From positions 767,364 to 831,363 of the forward strand of contig CANLPZ010000002.1 in NCBI GenBank assembly GCA_947493145.1: 64,000 bases of DNA, written 5' to 3'. Each line of letters begins with the position of its first letter. The stretch's first letter is position 1. Below the pieces are notes generated by a model. The model made no database searches. It was not told the DNA's origin and saw nothing but the letters and a program-made list of their open reading frames with translations. A program made the translations under genes and the position numbers. Positions 35,610 to 43,474 of this stretch are shown one piece after another. This DNA is from an uncultured Paracoccaceae bacterium (GTDB taxonomy: Bacteria; Pseudomonadota; Alphaproteobacteria; Rhodobacterales; Rhodobacteraceae).

Positions 35610-36329
35610 TTAGAATTGTGCGCCAACTTCCCATTTTGCGATCAATTCGTTCAATGAACCGTCTTCTTTCATGGATGCAATTGCGGCGTCGAACTTCGCT
35701 TTCAATTCGCCGTCGGATTCACGAATGCCCATGCCAACACCGCCGCCGATTAATTCGACTTTTTCCAGCATCATCAGATCCGCATCGCCTTCTGCGATTG
35801 GCGCAAGGAAAGAGCTGTCTGCAAGAACCGCATCTGCTTCGCCGCTTTTAACCGCTGCGATTGTTTCTTCTGGTGTTGCAAATTCAACCAAAGTTGCACC
35901 AGACGCCGCGACAAAGGCCGCTTGGATCGTGTTGGTTTGTGCCGCGATCACGCCGCCCATGATGTCCACGCCGTCTGACATGGCAAGGTAACCAGATGGA
36001 TCAGGCTGTGTGTAGTTTTGTGTGAAATCAATGACTTCGTCACGTTCTGCTGTGATCGACATACCGGCGATGATTGTGTCGTAGTTACCGGACACAAGGT
36101 TTGGAATGATGCTGTCCCATTCGTTTGTGACCCACTCACACGTCAATTCCGCGCGCGCACACAGCTCGTCGCCCAACTCACGTTCAAAACCGTCAACTTC
36201 GCCATCGTCGTTCAAAAAGTTGTAGGGAGGGTAGGCGCCCTCAGTTCCCATGCGAACCACGTCATCGTCCATGGCAAAGCCAGCCGCCGCTGTCAGCGTC
36301 AATGCTGTTGTTAGTAATAGAGTTTTCAT
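35610..36329 (-). CDS. Periplasmic amino-acid-binding protein of ABC transporter (family 3)
   Basis: 239 residues. A signal peptide (MKTLLLTTALTLTAAAGFA) precedes the SBP family 3 core VVRMGTEGAYPPYNFLNDDGEVDGFERELGDELC, ending in LIAKWEVGAQF. The 'YPPYNF' and 'GMSITAERDEVIDFTQNY' blocks are diagnostic. It is the receptor of the HisQMP-type importer encoded downstream; a terminator between them allows it to be made in excess. Two cysteines (C57, C64 region: LCARAELTCEW) may form a disulfide. The ligand is not predictable. Confidence 0.93.
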   Translation of the reverse strand: MKTLLLTTALTLTAAAGFAMDDDVVRMGTEGAYPPYNFLNDDGEVDGFERELGDELCARAELTCEWVTNEWDSIIPNLVSGNYDTIIAGMSITAERDEVIDFTQNYTQPDPSGYLAMSDGVDIMGGVIAAQTNTIQAAFVAASGATLVEFATPEETIAAVKSGEADAVLADSSFLAPIAEGDADLMMLEKVELIGGGVGMGIRESDGELKAKFDAAIASMKEDGSLNELIAKWEVGAQF

Positions 36330-36352
36330 TTCAGTTTCTCCCGTTGAAATGC

Positions 36353-37129
36353 TTAGGCTACGTTTGTGCTTGATAAAAACTGTTGCAGCCGTTCGGTTTT
36401 CGGAGCTTTGAACACAATGTCAGGGGCTCCTTCTTCTTCGATTTTTCCTTGGTGAAGGAAAATAACATGGTCTGACACATCACGTGCCAAAGCCATATCA
36501 TGCGTTACGATAATCATTGTACGCCCTTCGGCGGCCAAATCTTTGATTACCTTGATAACTTCTTGTTCTAACTCAGGATCGAGCGCGGATGTTGGTTCGT
36601 CAAATAACAGCGCCTTTGGTTCCATTGCCAACGCCCGCGCAATCGCGGCACGTTGTTGTTGTCCACCCGACAGCTGCGCGGGATACACATCGCATTTGTC
36701 GCCGATGCCGACCTTTGTCAAATAGGCGCGTGCGGATTTTTCAACCTCATCTCGGTCGCGTTTTTGGACCGTAACAGGGGCTTCCATTACGTTTTGTAGG
36801 ATCGTCATATGAGACCACAAATTGAACTGTTGAAACACCATTGTCAGGTTGGTGCGAATATTCAAAAGCTGGTCTTTGTCGGATGGGTGGCGCGCCAAAC
36901 CGGAACCGGCCCATTTCACCGCTTGCCCGTCAAAGGACACATCACCCATCTGGCTATGTTCCAACAGGTTTATGCACCGTAACAAAGTGGATTTTCCCGA
37001 TCCCGATGATCCGATCAAAGACACGACATCACCGGTGTTTGCTGAGAGGCTCACGCCCTTTAGAACTTCAAGCTCACCATAGGCCTTGTGCAGGTCTTGG
37101 ACTTGGATAACAGGTGTGTTTTGGGTCAA
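36353..37129 (-). CDS. Amino-acid ABC transporter ATP-binding protein (HisP/GlnQ-type)
   Basis: About 258 residues from a TTG at 37129 (LTQNTPVIQVQDLHKAYGE). A longer frame, open up to a TTG at 37228, has no family resemblance before this point. Walker A is GSSGSGKS, the signature LSGGQQQRAAIARALA, Walker B LLFDEPTSALD and the switch IVTHDM. The SHMTILQNVMEAP segment matches HisP. It powers the importer whose binding protein starts 23 bp downstream. Exact start is uncertain because no strong ribosome-binding site precedes the TTG. Confidence 0.9.
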   Translation of the reverse strand: MTQNTPVIQVQDLHKAYGELEVLKGVSLSANTGDVVSLIGSSGSGKSTLLRCINLLEHSQMGDVSFDGQAVKWAGSGLARHPSDKDQLLNIRTNLTMVFQQFNLWSHMTILQNVMEAPVTVQKRDRDEVEKSARAYLTKVGIGDKCDVYPAQLSGGQQQRAAIARALAMEPKALLFDEPTSALDPELEQEVIKVIKDLAAEGRTMIIVTHDMALARDVSDHVIFLHQGKIEEEGAPDIVFKAPKTERLQQFLSSTNVA

Positions 37130-37241
37130 GGAATTGTCTTTGTTCTGGCAGCAGATAAGCCGCAATAATGAAGATTTTTGACCAAAAGGCAAATAGTTCG
37201 GGTGCGCTTTCTGTTTGGTAAACAGCAAAAACTGGGAAATT

Positions 37242-37964
37242 TTAGTCGTTTACACCGGAAACTGCATAAGAAAGGACCGTCTTTTTTGTGATCGGGACGA
37301 TTTTGTTCAGCCCGAGCAGAATACGCTCAGGCTTTGGCATGTTTAGAATCGCTTCGTTCGCCGCCTGCCGAAGCGGCGCAGCCCAAATCGCGTTCCGTGT
37401 GACCAACAGCATACCGGGGGTGGCGGGTGTGATTGCACGGACAACAAGCGATGCAATGTCAGGATGGAAGCGTCGCAATTGGCGAAAGGTTATAAAATCG
37501 ATCGCGGCGACGTCCGCTTGATCCGTTAAAACCGCCCGAAGACTGTCAAGATGCCCTCCAGTTTCGATCGTTGGGTTTAATGCCACGCCTGTTCCCTGCG
37601 CCCAAATATGTGCGATATCCCAGCCGGAATTTGAGCCTTTCGAATTGAATGCAAAGCGAAGCGATGAAAGGTCCGCCTTTGCATGTTCCGCCCGCGTAAC
37701 AATCACACTGTTGTAAAACCCATCCGGCACGTCGGGGACAGCGTAATCCATGGCACCAACGATATGAAAATATGGGTGGTAAGTCTGGCGAAACGGCAAG
37801 TTACAAATTTGGCCGACGACCAGATTGGGATCGTCCCAAAGATCGTAAACACCTATACCACGTGTCAGATGCGCGGGAAGGACAATACCATGGCCTGCAG
37901 CGGCGTTGTGGAAGTGCGTCCAAAAAACGTCATACGCCCCAGCTGTTTCGGGGCAATCATACAT
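37242..37964 (-). CDS. PhnD/SsuA-like periplasmic-binding-fold protein without signal peptide
   Basis: 240 residues of the phosphate/phosphonate-binding (PhnD, COG3221) fold: WDDPNLVVGQICNLPFR, FYNSVIVTRAEHAKADLSSLRFAFNSKGSNSGWDI and TDQADVAAIDFITFRQL. Unlike true transport receptors it starts directly with the fold (MYDCPETAGAYDVFWTHF) and has no signal peptide or lipobox, so it is probably cytoplasmic. It lies between the ABC ATPase gene and the TerB-like gene. Ligand and role unknown; a sensor-like or enzyme-associated role is speculation. Confidence 0.75.
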   Translation of the reverse strand: MYDCPETAGAYDVFWTHFHNAAAGHGIVLPAHLTRGIGVYDLWDDPNLVVGQICNLPFRQTYHPYFHIVGAMDYAVPDVPDGFYNSVIVTRAEHAKADLSSLRFAFNSKGSNSGWDIAHIWAQGTGVALNPTIETGGHLDSLRAVLTDQADVAAIDFITFRQLRRFHPDIASLVVRAITPATPGMLLVTRNAIWAAPLRQAANEAILNMPKPERILLGLNKIVPITKKTVLSYAVSGVND

Positions 37965-37978
37965 TGTTAAGGCTGCGA

Positions 37979-38422
37979 TTACCCCATGCGGGCCTCAACC
38001 CGTTGACGGGCAAGGGCGCTGTCTTTGTCGCTGACCCCCAAAAAGGATGTCGACAATCGTACCAGTGCTTCCTCTTCGGCGGCGCGAATACCATCGGCCA
38101 GTACAACGTCCCACAGCGATTCAATAACTGCTTCGCGTTCCTCGTAAGCAACGACTTCTTTGATTGTTTTGGTAAACCGCACGGTATCTGGGGCTTCTGT
38201 CTCGATGGCTTCGCATTCGGCACGCAATTTCGCCGCTTCGACCACGTTGAGGTCATAACGGCGCGCCAATATTTTATCAATACGGCCGATTTCCTCTGCG
38301 GCGTATCGCCCATCGGATTTAGCAACACGAACAAGCAAGGCACCAAGCGCACGACGTGCGTCTTCGTCAGGCAATTCTTGCGGTTCGGCGGCGGTGAGTC
38401 GTTTGAAAAAGTCTGCAATCAT
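37979..38422 (-). CDS. TerB-family (tellurite resistance/DjlA-like) helical protein
   Basis: About 147 residues from MIADFFKRLTAAEP (ATG at 38422, with TTGGGG just upstream; ATGs at 38440 and 38434 are possible). It is an all-helical TerB domain: ALGALLVRVAKSDGRYAAEEIGRIDKILARRY and SLWDVVLADGIRAAEEEALVRLSTSFLGV, with the acidic D-x-x-x-E metal-like patterns repeated in both halves. Other tellurite genes are absent, so resistance is not implied. The stop codon lies about 15 bases ahead of the PhnD-like gene's ATG, hinting at a shared transcript. It follows the DUF1330 gene by 73 bp. Confidence 0.82.
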   Translation of the reverse strand: MIADFFKRLTAAEPQELPDEDARRALGALLVRVAKSDGRYAAEEIGRIDKILARRYDLNVVEAAKLRAECEAIETEAPDTVRFTKTIKEVVAYEEREAVIESLWDVVLADGIRAAEEEALVRLSTSFLGVSDKDSALARQRVEARMG

Positions 38423-38495
38423 ACCCCAAGACATAGGCATTATTCGCAGCGCCGCAAAGGGGTTTTCTGATAAACGCTTTGGCAGGCCGTGGGGC

Positions 38496-38774
38496 CTAAG
38501 CGTCGTAGCCTTCGACAATCACAGTATCGGCGATGGAAATATCATCACGCAGCTTCTTTGCCGCTTGGTATTCAGCGCTGGCATAACACGCATGGGCCGC
38601 CTCTATGGTTGGAAATTCAATGACCACCGTGCGTGCGTGCCCCTGTCCTTCGACTTGCGTTTGTTCGCCGCCGCGGACCAAAAAACGTGCCCCAAATTCA
38701 GCAAAGGGTTTGGCGTTCGCGCGTTTGTAGTCTTCGTATGCCTCTGCATCATCGACGTGAACATGCGCGATCAA
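38496..38774 (-). CDS. DUF1330 protein with probable one-base deletion at its 5' end
   Basis: 92 residues of the DUF1330 dimeric ferredoxin-like fold (LIAHVHVDDAEAYEDYKRANAKPFAEFGARFLVRGG, ending DTVIVEGYDA) begin at a TTG (38774). An ATG at 38788, three bases past the pyrG stop, is in another frame and reads ATG-CCA-AAG-GGA-TAT-TGA. Adding one G to make TGG-ATC would give MPKGYWIAHVHV, the standard DUF1330 start. So either one base was lost and the protein restarts at TTG, or this is a sequence error. Function of the family is unknown. Confidence 0.8.
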   Translation of the reverse strand: MIAHVHVDDAEAYEDYKRANAKPFAEFGARFLVRGGEQTQVEGQGHARTVVIEFPTIEAAHACYASAEYQAAKKLRDDISIADTVIVEGYDA

Positions 38775-38791
38775 TATCCCTTTGGCATAGT

Positions 38792-40435
38792 TTACACCAA
38801 CCGCGAATTATCGATTGCCGCCTTTACGAAATCTGCAAACAACGGATGTGGATCGAACGGTTTGGATTTCAGTTCTGGGTGATATTGCACACCGATAAAC
38901 CATGGGTGATCTTTCACTTCGACGATCTCTGGCAGTTTTCCATCCGGTGACATGCCCGAGAAAATAAGCCCTTTCTTTTCAAGCTCTTCACGGTATTTGA
39001 TGTCAACTTCGTACCGGTGGCGGTGACGTTCTTCGATGGCCGTCGTGCCGTAAACTTCGGCAACTTTTGATCCTTCGGCCAAGGTGGCGTTATAAGCCCC
39101 CAATCGCATGGTTCCGCCTTTATCGTCACCCGCTTTGCGTTTTACTTTGTGGTTGCCCTGAACCCATTCTTTTAGGTGATACACGACCGGCTCAAACCGT
39201 TTTTTGCCGGCTTCATGGTCAAATTCTTCTGATCCAGCATCCGTGATCCCCGCAAGGTTACGTGCGCTTTCAATCACGGCCATCTGCATTCCCAAACAAA
39301 TGCCCAAATAGGGCACATTGCGTTCGCGTGCGAATTGGGCGGCTTTAATTTTGCCTTCGGTTCCGCGTTCGCCAAACCCACCGGGAACAAGGATGGCATG
39401 GTAGCCTTCAAGATATGGCGCGGCGTCTTCTTTATCGAACAATTCGGCATCGACCCATTCGACTTTGACCTTAACGCGGTTGTGCATGCCACCGTGGGTC
39501 AAGGCCTCTTTGATCGACTTATAGGCGTCTTCAAGCTGGGTGTATTTTCCGACAATGGCGACTTTGACTTCACCGTCGGTGTTGTTGATCCGATCCGCGA
39601 CATCTTCCCAAACACTTAGGTTCGGGGCAGGGGCTGGCGAAATACCGAACGCGTCCAACACCGCCTGATCCAGTCCTTGTTCGTGGAACTTTAACGGCGC
39701 TTCATAGATCGATTTCATATCATACGCGGCAATAACGCTGTCGGTCCGCACGTTACAAAACAGACCAATCTTTTCGCGTTCTTTGTCAGGGATCGGATGT
39801 TCGGATCGACAGACCAATACATCGGGTGCAATACCGATGGAACGCAGCTCTTTTACGCTGTGTTGGGTCGGTTTCGTTTTCAGTTCACCGGAGGCAGCCA
39901 AGAATGGCAAAAGCGTCAGGTGCATGAAAATACATTCGCCGCGCGGCTTATCCTGCGAAAACTGGCGGATCGCTTCGAAGAACGGCAAGGCCTCGATATC
40001 ACCCACCGTGCCACCAATTTCGCACAGCATGAAATCAACTTCGTCTTCGCCGATGCTGATGAAGTCTTTGATCTCATTTGTCACATGGGGGATAACTTGG
40101 ATGGTTTTGCCCAGATAATCGCCACGGCGTTCCTTTTCCAAAACGGTGGAATAAATCCGGCCTGACGAAATAGAATCGGTGTTACGCGCCGCGACGCCAG
40201 TGAAACGTTCGTAATGGCCAAGGTCCAAATCGGTTTCAGCGCCGTCGTCTGTGACAAACACTTCGCCATGTTCGAATGGGGACATGGTTCCTGGATCAAC
40301 GTTCAAATACGGATCCAATTTGCGCATCCGTACGGAAAACCCGCGGGCCTGTAACAACGCGCCCAAAGCGGCGGCCGTCAATCCTTTGCCCAAGGATGAA
40401 ACCACACCACCAGTGATGAAAATAAATCGCGCCAT
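38792..40435 (-). CDS. pyrG: CTP synthase
   Basis: 547 residues from [25 protein letters not shown]; the frame extends further upstream but the conserved start is at 40435. The synthase domain ([42 protein letters not shown]) is followed by a class I glutaminase domain with the nucleophile Cys in [14 protein letters not shown] and the His/Glu in [16 protein letters not shown]. It converts UTP, ATP and glutamine to CTP. It lies downstream of secG, as in many alphaproteobacteria, and is followed three bases on by the original start of the DUF1330 gene. Confidence 0.97.
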   Translation of the reverse strand: MARFIFITGGVVSSLGKGLTAAALGALLQARGFSVRMRKLDPYLNVDPGTMSPFEHGEVFVTDDGAETDLDLGHYERFTGVAARNTDSISSGRIYSTVLEKERRGDYLGKTIQVIPHVTNEIKDFISIGEDEVDFMLCEIGGTVGDIEALPFFEAIRQFSQDKPRGECIFMHLTLLPFLAASGELKTKPTQHSVKELRSIGIAPDVLVCRSEHPIPDKEREKIGLFCNVRTDSVIAAYDMKSIYEAPLKFHEQGLDQAVLDAFGISPAPAPNLSVWEDVADRINNTDGEVKVAIVGKYTQLEDAYKSIKEALTHGGMHNRVKVKVEWVDAELFDKEDAAPYLEGYHAILVPGGFGERGTEGKIKAAQFARERNVPYLGICLGMQMAVIESARNLAGITDAGSEEFDHEAGKKRFEPVVYHLKEWVQGNHKVKRKAGDDKGGTMRLGAYNATLAEGSKVAEVYGTTAIEERHRHRYEVDIKYREELEKKGLIFSGMSPDGKLPEIVEVKDHPWFIGVQYHPELKSKPFDPHPLFADFVKAAIDNSRLV

Positions 40436-40558
40436 TGTGTCGGTTGTCCCCGTGAGTATTGGACCATTTAAGGTCAAAGCAGATATGAGTCTGGGCGCTT
40501 AAAAAACGCTCCATCACGGGATTTAAGATATAAAGGATTCGGCCCCCGCTGGCAACCA

Positions 40559-40582
40559 CGACATCAACATGATGTGATGTCG
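40559..40582. other. Hairpin between secG and pyrG
   Basis: Perfect 8-bp inverted repeat CGACATCA / TGATGTCG with an 8-nt loop, 31 bases after the secG stop. No T-tract on either strand, so function (RNA processing or stability) is unclear. Confidence 0.4.
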
Positions 40583-40612
40583 CAGGCATCGAACCCCAAG
40601 TTTTGTTGGATT

Positions 40613-40972
40613 TTATTCGGTTAGCGTTGGAACCAGCGGTGCATTTTCATCCGCAGTTGGCGGCAACAGGTCTTCGCCCGCAGGTGCCACCGGTGCGGTT
40701 GAACCGGCTGGTTGATCGCTTAGGCGATCTACAACTGATCCGCTTGCTGAATTTTGCGCGGCAATAATGGTCAGTGCGATTGATGTACAAATAAATGCAC
40801 CCGCCAGAACCCATGTCATTTTACCAAGCGCCGTTGCAGCACCGCGGCTTGATACGGCACCACCGCCACCGCCGCCCATGCCCAAACCACCGCCCTCAGA
40901 GCGTTGCAAAAGCACGATGCCGATCAAGGCCAAAGCCAGAATAAGGTGAATGACAAGAACGACGTTTTCCAT
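40613..40972 (-). CDS. secG: Protein translocase subunit SecG
   Basis: 119 residues with two transmembrane helices: MENVVLVIHLILALALIGIVLLQRSEGGGLGMGGGGGG, then ATALGKMTWVLAGAFICTSIALTII. The LLQRSEGGGLG loop is diagnostic of SecG. The C-terminal Pro/Ala tail is longer than in E. coli, as usual in alphaproteobacteria. It stabilises SecYE during protein export across the inner membrane. The ORF is upstream of pyrG with 177 bp between, including a hairpin. Confidence 0.95.
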   Translation of the reverse strand: MENVVLVIHLILALALIGIVLLQRSEGGGLGMGGGGGGAVSSRGAATALGKMTWVLAGAFICTSIALTIIAAQNSASGSVVDRLSDQPAGSTAPVAPAGEDLLPPTADENAPLVPTLTE

Positions 40973-41317
40973 GAATGCCCTGCTGTGCGTTAGGTGGTAC
41001 GCGCTATTTAGGCGCAGTTGCGCGATGGTGCAAGTGGGATTGCGGGGTGTGGCGATTAAACGACCGCTACTTGGCAGTGGAATATGTATTCCGGGTGCGA
41101 TCGGCGGAGTGTCGTAGGGTGGGCACTGACCAACATTCTCATGAAAAATTATTTGCGGAGGCGGTGGGCGATGCCCAGCCTATGGCTTGCTAAAGATGCG
41201 GCTATGTTGGCGTTGTATGGACGCGAATATTATCATTGATAAGTATCGACGCCTACCTAAGCTCGAGTCGGGCGATGTCCTGAATACATTTGTTGAAAGA
41301 GTTGTTGGGGGGGAGTT
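40973..41317. other. 345-bp gap without a convincing gene
   Basis: Small frames exist but have no recognisable content. The stretch GGTGGGCgatGCCCAgCC (41163-41180) can form a bulged hairpin and resembles, with GGGTGGGCA at 41118-41126, dispersed 'GTAGGGTGGGCA...TGCCCACC' elements known in many bacterial genomes. AGCC-TAT-GGCT (41178-41188) is a further small palindrome. Nothing else is apparent; it may be a decayed intergenic repeat. Confidence 0.35.
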
Positions 41318-41713
41318 TCAATCCCCCACATCATCCATATCTGACTGCCCTGAAATCGCCCGTCGGATGTGGCTCCAGCTCAATCCCAATCCCAAAACCA
41401 CCGACAGGGCCAGTAACCCGATCCAGACCAGCAGGCTTTGGTTGTCCAGTGACAACAGCCCCCAATCGTAAAGCACCCACAAAAGTGCGCCGACAATCGC
41501 CAGCACGAGGATCATGCCAAAGGTGCCGATGCTGCGCAGGGTAGCGCGCAGGTAGATGATGTAACCGACCAAGAGCAAAAGCCCCAAGAGCAGGACCATC
41601 GGGGTCTCGGTCGTGTAATTCTGTGACGCCCAGCGAACATAGTTCCAGTCGGTCGGGTTAAATGTCATCGCCAACAAGACGAAGGCAAGGGCCCAGCGAA
41701 TTAGAAAAACCAT
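41318..41713 (-). CDS. DUF6524-like small membrane protein
   Basis: 131 residues with four transmembrane helices: VFLIRWALAFVLLAMTF, then PMVLLLGLLLLVGYIIYLRAT, GTFGMILVLAIVGALLWVLY and LLVWIGLLALSVVLGLGLSWSHIRR. The phrase TFNPTDWNYVRWA is a recognisable feature of the family now called DUF6524. Function unknown. It is head-to-head with purA, separated by 137 bp. Confidence 0.78.
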   Translation of the reverse strand: MVFLIRWALAFVLLAMTFNPTDWNYVRWASQNYTTETPMVLLLGLLLLVGYIIYLRATLRSIGTFGMILVLAIVGALLWVLYDWGLLSLDNQSLLVWIGLLALSVVLGLGLSWSHIRRAISGQSDMDDVGD

Positions 41714-41850
41714 TTATTAACCTCTTACTTTTCAACAGATTTGCCCCAATTTTCGCGGCGCTGTCCAGTAATTCATTGAATTAGAGGTTTCAGACTCTGA
41801 CGACCCTCTGTATACGGGCGCGGGTTTTACCGCAAAAGATGAGGTTCATC

Positions 41851-43164
41851 ATGGCAAACGTAGTGGTCGTTGGCGCCCAGTGGGGTGACGAAGGCAAAGG
41901 CAAGATCGTGGACTGGTTGTCCGAACGCGCAGATGTGATTGCGCGGTTCCAAGGCGGTCATAATGCAGGCCACACATTGGTTGTCGGAGACGAGGTTTAC
42001 AAACTTCATGCCTTGCCATCTGGCGTGGTGCGCGGCGGCAAATTGTCGGTGATTGGCAATGGTGTTGTTCTTGATCCTTGGCATTTGGTCAAAGAGATCG
42101 CGGGCATCCGCAAGCAGGGCGTCGAAATTTCGCCAGAGACATTGATGATCGCGGAAAACACGCCGTTAATTCTGCCGATTCACGGGGAATTGGATCGCGC
42201 GCGCGAAGAAGCCGCATCAAAGGGGACAAAAATCGGCACCACAGGTCGCGGCATCGGTCCAGCCTACGAAGACAAGGTTGGTCGTCGATCCGTGCGCGTT
42301 GCAGATTTGGCGGATGAGGCCACATTGGAAGCCCGCGTTGATCGTGCCTTGCAGCACCACGACCCATTGCGCAAAGGTTTGGGCATCGAAGCCGTGGATC
42401 GCGACGCGCTGGTTGCGCAATTGAAAGAGATTGCCAAAGAGATTTTGCCCTATGCGGCGCCGGTTTGGAAAGTGCTGACCGAAAAGCGCAAAGCTGGAAA
42501 GCGGATTTTGTTCGAAGGCGCGCAAGGGGCGCTGTTGGATATTGATTTTGGGACCTATCCGTTTGTGACATCGTCAAATGTGATCGCGGGCCAAGCGGCA
42601 ACAGGTGTCGGCATGGGGCCGGGATCGGTGGATTACGTACTTGGGATCGTAAAAGCTTATACCACGCGTGTCGGCGAGGGGCCGTTCCCGACGGAATTGT
42701 TGGGGCCGGACGGTTTGCCGGATGCAGATGGTCAACGGTTGGGCGAACGCGGACATGAGTTCGGAACAACAACTGGCCGCCAGCGCCGGTGTGGGTGGTT
42801 TGATGCCACATTGGTACGTCAAACATGTGCCACGTCAGGTATGAAAGGCATTTGTTTGACAAAACTGGACGTGTTGGACGGGTTTAAAGAACTGAAAATT
42901 TGTACTGGGTATGAATTGGATGGCGAAACCTTGGATTATTTACCAACCGCGGCCGATCAACAGGCGCGGTGCACACCGATTTATGAAACAATCGATGGCT
43001 GGTCTGAAACCACCGCTGGGGCGCGCAGCTGGGCAGACCTGCCTGCAAATGCTGTTAAATACGTGCGCCGGATCGAGGAATTGATCGAATGCCCTGTGGC
43101 GATGGTGTCGACCTCGCCAGAGCGTGACGATACGATCCTTGTCACTGATCCGTTTGCGGACTGA
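41851..43164 (+). CDS. purA: Adenylosuccinate synthetase
   Basis: 437 residues from [23 protein letters not shown] (the GTP-binding P-loop GDEGKGK is at the N-terminus). The start at 41851 has GAGG upstream; a longer frame from 41839 is not needed. Other conserved blocks are [41 protein letters not shown] and [11 protein letters not shown]. It joins IMP and aspartate with GTP in AMP synthesis. Its stop overlaps the start of the DUF2842 gene (TGATG). Confidence 0.97.
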   Translation: MANVVVVGAQWGDEGKGKIVDWLSERADVIARFQGGHNAGHTLVVGDEVYKLHALPSGVVRGGKLSVIGNGVVLDPWHLVKEIAGIRKQGVEISPETLMIAENTPLILPIHGELDRAREEAASKGTKIGTTGRGIGPAYEDKVGRRSVRVADLADEATLEARVDRALQHHDPLRKGLGIEAVDRDALVAQLKEIAKEILPYAAPVWKVLTEKRKAGKRILFEGAQGALLDIDFGTYPFVTSSNVIAGQAATGVGMGPGSVDYVLGIVKAYTTRVGEGPFPTELLGPDGLPDADGQRLGERGHEFGTTTGRQRRCGWFDATLVRQTCATSGMKGICLTKLDVLDGFKELKICTGYELDGETLDYLPTAADQQARCTPIYETIDGWSETTAGARSWADLPANAVKYVRRIEELIECPVAMVSTSPERDDTILVTDPFAD

Positions 43165-43397
43165 TGACGCTGAGCTACAAATCCCGTCGGCGCTGGTCGC
43201 TGATCATCCTGTTGGTTGGGTTGCCGCTGTATATTTTGGCGGCTGTTGGGATTATGGTGATGCTGGGTCGCCCGCCGTTGATTGTTGAGCTTTTGGTTTA
43301 CATCGGGCTTGGTGTTCTGTGGGCGTTGCCGTTCAAATATGTGTTTCGCGGTATCGGTCAGGCGGACCCAGACGCACAAGACGACACGCAAAATTAA
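43164..43397 (+). CDS. DUF2842 small membrane protein
   Basis: 77 residues with two transmembrane helices (WSLIILLVGLPLYILAAVGIMVML and LLVYIGLGVLWALPFKYVFRGIGQAD). The start ATG overlaps the purA stop (TGATG), indicating translational coupling. DUF2842 is an alphaproteobacterial family of unknown function that commonly sits behind purA. A bidirectional terminator follows. Confidence 0.88.
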   Translation: MTLSYKSRRRWSLIILLVGLPLYILAAVGIMVMLGRPPLIVELLVYIGLGVLWALPFKYVFRGIGQADPDAQDDTQN

Positions 43398-43428
43398 ACA
43401 CCGGCGCAAGTTGGGTATATCTAAATGA

Positions 43429-43454
43429 AAAAGGCGACCCTTGGGTCGCCTTTT
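43429..43454. terminator. Bidirectional terminator between DUF2842 and the acidic-protein gene
   Basis: Perfect AAAAGGCGACCC-TT-GGGTCGCCTTTT, 12-bp stem, with T/A tracts on both strands, so it can end both convergent transcripts. Confidence 0.85.
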
Positions 43455-43474
43455 GCTGTTTTGTTTGGGTGCGC

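Noticed and set aside
37979..38422. Tellurite resistance system from the TerB-like gene
   Set aside because: No other ter genes (TerA, TerC, TerD, TerZ) are nearby, and TerB domains are widespread in unrelated roles.
40559..40600. GGGGTTCGATGCC on the minus strand after secG resembles a tRNA T-loop
   Set aside because: SecG coding ends about 20 bases before it and no acceptor, D or anticodon arm can be drawn, so no tRNA is called.
41187..41471. Possible 94-codon gene on the plus strand beginning with a DANIIIDKYRRLPKLESG-like segment
   Set aside because: Its second half runs antisense through the membrane-protein gene and no ribosome-binding site or family likeness was found.
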